Positions 24,317-29,973 of a stretch of DNA of 29,973 nucleotides are shown here, piece after piece. The DNA is from Desulfovibrio sp. UBA4079 (lineage in GTDB: Bacteria; Desulfobacterota; Desulfovibrionia; Desulfovibrionales; Desulfovibrionaceae): NCBI GenBank assembly GCA_002382645.1, contig DFYP01000036.1, positions 1 to 29,973 of the forward strand, written 5' to 3'. The position numbers were made by a program, and so were the translations under genes. The notes under the pieces are model-generated. The model made no database searches, had not been told where the DNA came from, and was given only the letters and a program-made list of their open reading frames with translations. The stretch's first letter is position 1. Each line of letters begins with the position of its first letter.

Positions 24317-26005
24317 ATGACCGACGTGATCCAGAAACCCGAAGCCCCGCTCAACTTCATCCGCGCCATCATCGAGGCCGACCTCAAGGCCGGCAAGCAC
24401 GGCGGCAAGATCGTCACCCGCTTCCCTCCGGAGCCCAACGGCTACCTGCACATCGGGCACGCCAAGTCCATCTGCCTGAACTTCGGGGTGGCCCGGGACT
24501 ACAACGGCCAGTGCAACCTGCGCTTCGACGACACCAACCCGGCCAAGGAAGAGGTGGAGTATGTCGAGAGCATCGAGGAGGACGCCCGCTGGCTCGGCGC
24601 GGACTGGGGCAGGAACCGCTTCTTCGCCTCGGACTACTTCGAGCAGCTCTACGGCTTCGCCGTGCGGCTCATCGAGCTGGGCAAGGCCTACGTGGACGAC
24701 CAGAGCGCCGAGCAGATCCGCGAGAACCGCGGCACCCTCACCGCGCCCGGCAAGGACAGCCCCTGGCGCGGCCGCTCCGCGCAGGAGAACCTGGACCTGT
24801 TCCAGCGCATGCGCGCGGGCGAATTCGAGGAGGGCTCCCGGGTGCTCCGGGCCAAGATCGACATGGCCTCGGCCAACGTGGTCATGCGCGACCCCACGCT
24901 CTACCGCATCAAGAAGGCGCACCACCACCGCACAGGCGACGCCTGGTGCATCTACCCCATGTACGACTTCGCCCACTGCCTGTCCGACGCCATCGAGAAG
25001 ATCACCCACTCCATCTGCACCCTGGAATTCGAGAACAACCGCGAACTCTACGACTGGGTCCTGGACACCCTGGGCTTCGACCCGAGGCCCCGGCAGTACG
25101 AGTTCGCCCGCCTCAACCTGACCCGCACCGTGCTCTCCAAGCGCAAGCTCATCCAGCTGGTGAGCGAGGGCTGCGTCTCGGGCTGGGACGATCCGCGCAT
25201 GCCGACCATCTCGGGCATGCGCCGCCGGGGCTACCCGCCCGAAGCCATCCGCGATTTCTGCGAACGCATCGGCGTGGCCCGCTCCGAGAACACCGTGGAC
25301 GTGGCCCTGCTGGAACACTGCGTGCGCGAGGAGCTGAACCGCCACTCGGCCCGGCGCATGGCCGTGCTCAAGCCGCTCCAGCTGGTCATCGAGAACTACC
25401 CCGAGGACCAGGTGGAGGAGTTCGAGCTCCAGAACAACCCCGAGGACGAGCGCGCGGGCACCCGCAAGGCGCCCTTCTCCAAGGTCCTCTGGATCGAGCG
25501 CGACGACTTCCGCCAGGACCCGCCGCCCAAGTATTTCCGCCTGGCCCCCGGCCGGGAGGTGCGCCTGCGCGGGGCCTACTACGTGACCTGCACGGGCTTC
25601 GACACCGACGCCGCGGGCGAGGTGAGCGTGGTGCGCTGCTCCTATGACCCGGCCACCAAGGGCGGCTGGTCCCAGGACGGCCGCAAGATCAAGGGCACGA
25701 TCCACTGGGTCAGCGCGGCCCACGCCGTGAAGGCCGAGGTGCGGCTCTACGACTTCCTGTTCGGCATCGAGAACCCCGGGGCCGAGAAGGACTTCAAGGT
25801 CCACATCAACCCGGACTCCCTGGAGGTCCTCGCGGGCTGCAAGCTGGAGCCGGAACTGGCCCGGGCCAAGCCCGGGGAACGCTTCCAGTTCGAGCGCCTG
25901 GGCTACTTCGCGGCCGACTCCCGGGACTGCCGGCCCGGGGCCCTGGTCTTCAACCGCACGGCCACCCTGCGCGACACCTGGGCCAAGATCGAGAAGAAGG
26001 GCTGA
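24317..26005 (+). CDS. glnS: Glutamine--tRNA ligase
   Basis: A 562-residue class I aminoacyl-tRNA synthetase charging tRNA-Gln. PPEPNGYLHIGHAKSICLNF contains the HIGH motif (about residues 42-55), LRFDDTNPAKE is the GlnRS/GluRS hallmark, VLSKRKL is the KMSKS-type loop (about 273-279), and the C-terminal anticodon-binding beta-barrels are complete (to WAKIEKKG). The glutamine-specific start NFIRAIIEADL separates it from GltX. GAGGTGG precedes the ATG. Its presence implies direct glutaminylation rather than only the amidotransferase route. It ends before a strong bidirectional terminator. Confidence 0.96.
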   Translation: MTDVIQKPEAPLNFIRAIIEADLKAGKHGGKIVTRFPPEPNGYLHIGHAKSICLNFGVARDYNGQCNLRFDDTNPAKEEVEYVESIEEDARWLGADWGRNRFFASDYFEQLYGFAVRLIELGKAYVDDQSAEQIRENRGTLTAPGKDSPWRGRSAQENLDLFQRMRAGEFEEGSRVLRAKIDMASANVVMRDPTLYRIKKAHHHRTGDAWCIYPMYDFAHCLSDAIEKITHSICTLEFENNRELYDWVLDTLGFDPRPRQYEFARLNLTRTVLSKRKLIQLVSEGCVSGWDDPRMPTISGMRRRGYPPEAIRDFCERIGVARSENTVDVALLEHCVREELNRHSARRMAVLKPLQLVIENYPEDQVEEFELQNNPEDERAGTRKAPFSKVLWIERDDFRQDPPPKYFRLAPGREVRLRGAYYVTCTGFDTDAAGEVSVVRCSYDPATKGGWSQDGRKIKGTIHWVSAAHAVKAEVRLYDFLFGIENPGAEKDFKVHINPDSLEVLAGCKLEPELARAKPGERFQFERLGYFAADSRDCRPGALVFNRTATLRDTWAKIEKKG

Positions 26006-26027
26006 CCAGAGCGCGGCCGACGCACGC

Positions 26028-26062
26028 AAAAGCCCCCGGACATCGTGTCCGGGGGCTTTTTG
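26028..26062. terminator. Bidirectional terminator between glnS and fdhB
   Basis: A perfect 15-bp inverted repeat (26028-26042 with 26046-26060, loop TCG) with A4 at its left base and T5 at its right end. It serves both the rightward glnS and the leftward fdhAB transcript. Confidence 0.92.
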
Positions 26063-26111
26063 CTGGGCCGCCGGCGGCAGAGTGCCGACGGCCGCTCCGG
26101 GGCCGAAGCCC

Positions 26112-26837
26112 CTATACGGAGGTCATGCTCTTCACCGGCCGCAGGAGCTGGGCCAGGAGGTCGCGCCGGGTGGCGAAACGGCTCCGGTCCAGCGCGCCCA
26201 CGGTGAGGTACTTGTAGTAGAAGGTCGTCGGGAAGGCCGCCAGGTAGATGACCCGCACGTCCTGGGCGTCCACCAGCTGGGCCTTGGGCCAGATCTTCTT
26301 GGCGTAGCCCAGGCGCTCGGCCCCGAGCTTGAGCATGTCGTCGCGGTCCCCGAAGTTCATGGTCCCGGTGGGACAGGACTTGACGCAGGCCGGGAGCATT
26401 CCGGCCTTGACCCGGTCAATGCACATGTCGCACTTGGTCATGCGCTTGCTCACCGGGTCCTGACGCGGGATGTCGTAGGGGCAGGCCCCGCGGATGACCT
26501 CGATGTCCTCCTGGGCGGTGAGCTCGGTGTAGACCACGGCCCCGGTGTCCGGGTCGTGGGTGATGGAGCCCTCCACGCTGGAGGCCTGCTTGCAGGGCGG
26601 TTCCACGCAGTGGCGGCACTGTTCCGGGAAGAACAGCCACTGCACCGGCCCCTTCTTCATGGGCTCGGAGAAGCGCACCAGCCGGATGGTGCTGGAGGAC
26701 AGGTCCGGCGGGTTCTGGTGGGAACCGGTGTTGACCGTCTTTTCCGCAGGCAGTTTCTTCCACTGCTTGCAAGCGATCTGGCAACCCCGGCAGGCCGTGC
26801 AACGGGTCAAATCGACCAAAAAGCTCTTGCCGTTCAT
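26112..26837 (-). CDS. fdhB: Formate dehydrogenase beta (iron-sulfur) subunit
   Basis: A 241-residue electron-transfer subunit of a periplasmic formate dehydrogenase. It has four Cys clusters for 4Fe-4S centres: CTACRGCQIAC (13-23), CRHCVEPPC, CPYDIP with CDMCIDR, and CVKSCPTG. NTGSHQNPPDLSSSTIRLVR is the typical Desulfovibrio FdhB stretch. It has no signal peptide, so it should cross the membrane bound to the Tat-targeted FdhA. AAGGAGG precedes the ATG, 12 bp after fdhA. No cytochrome c3 or membrane subunit follows: the transcript ends at the terminator, as in FdhAB-type enzymes that pass electrons to a separate cytochrome. Confidence 0.95.
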   Translation of the reverse strand: MNGKSFLVDLTRCTACRGCQIACKQWKKLPAEKTVNTGSHQNPPDLSSSTIRLVRFSEPMKKGPVQWLFFPEQCRHCVEPPCKQASSVEGSITHDPDTGAVVYTELTAQEDIEVIRGACPYDIPRQDPVSKRMTKCDMCIDRVKAGMLPACVKSCPTGTMNFGDRDDMLKLGAERLGYAKKIWPKAQLVDAQDVRVIYLAAFPTTFYYKYLTVGALDRSRFATRRDLLAQLLRPVKSMTSV

Positions 26838-26849
26838 TGTTGGTCCTCC

Positions 26850-29800
26850 TTACGCCTTCCGGATGTTGACCATGAAGACCTTGGTCTCGGGGATGCCGGT
26901 GTTGGCGTCGCCCACCGAGGGACTGAGCAGGTTGGCGGATTCGCCGCCGTCCGCGGGCTGCTTCCAGCCGAACTGCCAGGGCAGGCCCACCTGGTGCACG
27001 GTCTTGCCCTTGATCTTGAAGGGCTTGAACCGCCGGGTGACCATGGCCACGGCCGAGACGCTGCCGCGCAGGCTCTCCAGGACCACCCGCTGGCCGTTGC
27101 CGATGCCCTTGACCTTGGCCAGCTCCTCGGAGAGCTCGCAGAACAGCTGCGGCTCGGTCTCCAGAAGCCAGGGCGTCCAGCGGGTCATGAGTCCGGTCTG
27201 CCAGTGCTCCGTGACCCGGTAGGTGGTGCAGACGATGGGGAAGCGCGGGTCGGCCACGGCCTTGGGCTCCTCGGGGAAGTTCACGGCCAGGGGATTGTTC
27301 AGCTGCGGGGAGAACGGGTGCGCGGACACCGGGCTCTCCATGGGCTCGTAGTGCTCCGGGAACGGACCGTCGTTGAGGCCCGGCCCGAAGATCCGGCCGC
27401 CGCCGTGGGTGGTCATGATGAACGGGTACTTCTCGCCCGGGGGGTAGCCTCCGTCGGGCACGTCGCCCTCCCACTTCTTGTCCGCGGCGTTCCAGACGAT
27501 GACCGTCTTGGCCGGGTTCCAGGGCTTGCCCGCGTTGTCCACCGCGGCGCGGTTGTAGAGGATGCGCCGGTTGAGCGGCCAGGCCCAGGACCAGTTGGGG
27601 GTCAGGTTGATGGCCGCCTGGAGCGGGGTCTGGCTGGGATCGCGGCGGGCGCCCATGTTGCCCTTGTCCGTGTAGGAGCCGGTGTAGATCCAGCAGCCCG
27701 AGCTCGTGCTGCCGTCGGCCTGGAGCGCGGCGAAGCTCGGCACCTGCTGGCCCTTCTTGTACACCGTGTCGCCGACCTTGACGTCCTTGAGGAACGCGCC
27801 GTTGATGAGCTTGGCCGCGCCGTGCGGATCAAACTCGCCGTGCTTGTCGGTCCTGGCCCAGGAGGCCTTGAGGATGGGCTCGGGCAGGGCGCCCTTCTCC
27901 TTCTTGTACAGGGCCTGGATCTCCCGGAACAGGGCCACCATGATGTCGCCGTCGGAACGGGCCTCGCCGTAAGGCTTGGGCCCGGCGTAGCGCCACTGCA
28001 TCCAGCGGCCGGAGTTGGTGATGGACCCTTCCTTCTCCACCGAGACGCAGCAGGGCAGGAAGAAGACCTCGGTCTTCACGCTCTTGGGGTCCATGCCCGG
28101 GCCCTGCCAGAACCAGCCGGTCTCGTTCTCGAAGATGTTCACGTTGACCATCCAGTCCAGGTTGGCCAGGGCCTTGCGGGTCTTGCCCGCGTTGGCGCTG
28201 GAGCAGGCCGGGTTCATGCCCCAGACAAAGGCCCCCTGGAACTGCTTCTTGTACATCTTGTCGAACAGGGCCAGCCAGGAATAGGCCTGGGCCCCGCCCG
28301 GGTCGAGCTTGGGCAGCCAGGAGTAGGACTGCTCCGGCGCGGGCTCCTCCCACATGGACTTGAGGAAGCTGGCCATGTACTTGGGCCGGTTCTGCCACCA
28401 GTTGGCGCTCTTGGGGTCCTTGGACACCGGCGTGTACGTCTCGTTGTAGGCCGCCAGCGTGGACAGGGAGCCCCCGGGCACGGGCAGGTAGCCGGGCAGG
28501 TCCTGGAACAGCAGGCCGTGGTCCGTGGAGCCCTGGACGTTGGATTCGCCGCGCAGGGCGTTGACCCCGCCGCCGGCCACGCCGATGTTGCCGAGCAGCA
28601 GCTGGACCATGGCCATGGTGCGGATGATCTGCACGCCCACGGTGTGCTGGGTCCAGCCCATGGCGTACATGATGGTCCCGGCCTTGTCCGGCTTGCCCGT
28701 GGCCGCGAAGGTCGAATAGAGCTTGACCTGGTCGGCCTCGGACAGGCCCGAGATGGAGGCCACGCGCTTCAGGTCGTAGCGGGAATAGTGCTTCTTCAGG
28801 AGCTGGAACACGCAGCGCGGGTGCTTCAGGCTGGGGTCCTTCCTGGGCACGCCGTTCTCGTCCAGCTCATAGGCCCAGGTGCTCTTGTCGTAGCCCGGGG
28901 CGGCAGGATCGAACCCGGAGAACAGGCCGTCCTTGAAGCCGTACTTCTCACCCACGACGAACGAGGCGTTGGTGTAGTCCACCACGTACTGCCTGAAGCA
29001 CAGGTCGTGGCCCAGGATGTAGTTGATCATGCCGCCCAGGATCGGAATGTCCGTGCCCGAGCGGAAGCCCAGGTACATGTTGGCCTTGGCCGAGGTGCGG
29101 GTGAACCGCGGGTCCACGTGGATGACCGTGGCGCCGCGCTCGCGCTGGGCCTTGGTCACCCAGCGGAAGGAGATGGGGTGGGTCTCGGCCGCGTTGCTGC
29201 CCATGATCAGGATGCAGTCGCTGTTGGCGATGTCGGCCCAGTGGTTGGTCATGGCCCCGCGGCCGAAGCTCTCGGCCAGGGCGGGCACCGTGGAGCTGTG
29301 GCAGATGCGCGCCTGGTGCTCGATGAAGACCAGGCCCAGGGTGCGGAGCATGGCCTGGTAGGTCCAGCACTCCTCGTTGTCCAGGGCCGCCGAGCCCACG
29401 GAGGCCAGGTTGTTCACCCGGCTCACGGGCTCGCCCTTGGCGTTCTTGGCCTCAAAGCCCTTGTCCCGGGCATCCTTGACCAGCCGGGCGATGCGCTTGA
29501 GGGCCCAGTCCCAGGTCTTGGGCTCGAACGTGTCGGAATAGGGCGCGCGCCAGAGCACGGTCTTGGGCCGCTTGTCGTTCTCGGCCACCTGCCAGATGGA
29601 CGCGCCCTTGGAGCAGAGCGCCCCGCCGTTCACCGGGTGGTCCGGGTCGCCCTCGATGTTCACGGCCCGTTTGCTGGCCAGGGAGGTGTTGACGATGAGC
29701 CCGCAGCCCACGGCGCAGTAGCAGCAGATGGACGTGCTCTGCTTGCTCCACTCGGGCTTGAGGGCCTGGATGCGGTCGGCGGGCATGGCCATGGGCCCTG

Positions 29801-29900
29801 CCGGGGCCTTGCCCTTGGCCGCGCAGCCCAGGCCGCCGAAGGCCGTGGTCAGCGCCGTGACGGCGGTCAGCTTGAGGAAGTCTCTCCGGGTGACTGGCAT
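26850..29900 (-). CDS. fdhA: Formate dehydrogenase alpha subunit, cysteine form, Tat-exported
   Basis: A 1016-residue Mo/W-bis-MGD catalytic subunit oxidising formate to CO2 (or the reverse). A Tat signal RRDFLK starts the protein (residues 5-10), with a hydrophobic stretch to about 24. The N-terminal 4Fe-4S site is C59, C62, C66 and C96. The active site reads HQARICHSSTVPALAESFG with Cys 200 where most Desulfovibrio enzymes have selenocysteine; the codon is TGC and the frame has no internal TGA. His 201 and the following FGRGAMTNHW are conserved. The C-terminal MGD-binding domain is complete. GGAGGAGG precedes the ATG at 29900. First gene of fdhAB; its promoter lies in the last 73 bases or beyond the window. 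Confidence 0.95.
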   Translation of the reverse strand: MPVTRRDFLKLTAVTALTTAFGGLGCAAKGKAPAGPMAMPADRIQALKPEWSKQSTSICCYCAVGCGLIVNTSLASKRAVNIEGDPDHPVNGGALCSKGASIWQVAENDKRPKTVLWRAPYSDTFEPKTWDWALKRIARLVKDARDKGFEAKNAKGEPVSRVNNLASVGSAALDNEECWTYQAMLRTLGLVFIEHQARICHSSTVPALAESFGRGAMTNHWADIANSDCILIMGSNAAETHPISFRWVTKAQRERGATVIHVDPRFTRTSAKANMYLGFRSGTDIPILGGMINYILGHDLCFRQYVVDYTNASFVVGEKYGFKDGLFSGFDPAAPGYDKSTWAYELDENGVPRKDPSLKHPRCVFQLLKKHYSRYDLKRVASISGLSEADQVKLYSTFAATGKPDKAGTIMYAMGWTQHTVGVQIIRTMAMVQLLLGNIGVAGGGVNALRGESNVQGSTDHGLLFQDLPGYLPVPGGSLSTLAAYNETYTPVSKDPKSANWWQNRPKYMASFLKSMWEEPAPEQSYSWLPKLDPGGAQAYSWLALFDKMYKKQFQGAFVWGMNPACSSANAGKTRKALANLDWMVNVNIFENETGWFWQGPGMDPKSVKTEVFFLPCCVSVEKEGSITNSGRWMQWRYAGPKPYGEARSDGDIMVALFREIQALYKKEKGALPEPILKASWARTDKHGEFDPHGAAKLINGAFLKDVKVGDTVYKKGQQVPSFAALQADGSTSSGCWIYTGSYTDKGNMGARRDPSQTPLQAAINLTPNWSWAWPLNRRILYNRAAVDNAGKPWNPAKTVIVWNAADKKWEGDVPDGGYPPGEKYPFIMTTHGGGRIFGPGLNDGPFPEHYEPMESPVSAHPFSPQLNNPLAVNFPEEPKAVADPRFPIVCTTYRVTEHWQTGLMTRWTPWLLETEPQLFCELSEELAKVKGIGNGQRVVLESLRGSVSAVAMVTRRFKPFKIKGKTVHQVGLPWQFGWKQPADGGESANLLSPSVGDANTGIPETKVFMVNIRKA

Positions 29901-29973
29901 GGTCCTCCTCCATGGGTGAGGGTTGTTCCCCGGCCGTGACCCTCTCGGTCCGGCCGGCGGTCAGACTCCGGCG

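Noticed and set aside
26082..29939. A 1285-codon open frame opposite fdhAB and other very long rightward frames at 11506-14940 and 19659-21923
   Set aside because: They mirror real genes in GC-rich DNA with few stop codons; translations are Gly/His/Leu/Val-rich, without motifs, and the opposite strand carries complete known proteins.

Overview
The window looks like chromosome from a high-GC, anaerobic, sulfate-reducer-like deltaproteobacterium of the Desulfovibrio group. This is inferred from a Tat-exported FdhAB formate dehydrogenase, a three-domain NifU next to NifS, a sigma-54 activator circuit, and an MCP and an activator whose PAS domains carry Cys clusters. No rRNA or marker gene fixes the species.

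Three zones can be seen. (1) 1-3692 is the right end of an integrated phage-like element. It ends in the 3' half of a tRNA-Glu gene (3649-3692), which starts exactly at the anticodon loop and keeps the tRNA's own terminator downstream. Its genes all read leftward: Prim-Pol/helicase replication protein, a small HU-like protein, an HNH nuclease and a terminase large subunit cut by the window edge. The replication gene holds ten exact copies of an 8-bp repeat in 118 bp, in more than one reading frame, beside an AT-rich stretch: a candidate replication origin. (2) 3.9-11.0 kb has lower GC than the rest. It holds a leftward operon of a sulfotransferase-like protein, two different ABC ATPases, a permease, a TauA/SsuA-like binding protein and a small membrane protein. 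A near-perfect sigma-54 promoter (9003-9018) precedes it. A 50-bp perfect palindrome (9114-9163) lies about 145 bp upstream of the predicted start, and the GAF-PAS-AAA+-Fis activator gene comes next. The two ATPases have complementary defects that predict one normal and one degenerate ATP site. (3) 11.5-30 kb is very GC-rich core-like sequence: a putative methyltransferase-fold protein, an MCP, a MocR regulator divergent from azlCD, a nifU-nifS-cysK-cysE operon, an SRAP protein, an AhpF-like flavoprotein, glnS, and fdhAB with cysteine instead of selenocysteine at the active site.

The most unusual parts are the sigma-54-controlled sulfotransferase/ABC transporter cluster and the compact tRNA-Glu element with its internal repeat array. 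In the core part, the nifU-nifS-cysK-cysE order joins cysteine synthesis to Fe-S cluster assembly, which would serve Fe-S enzymes such as the formate dehydrogenase encoded nearby.
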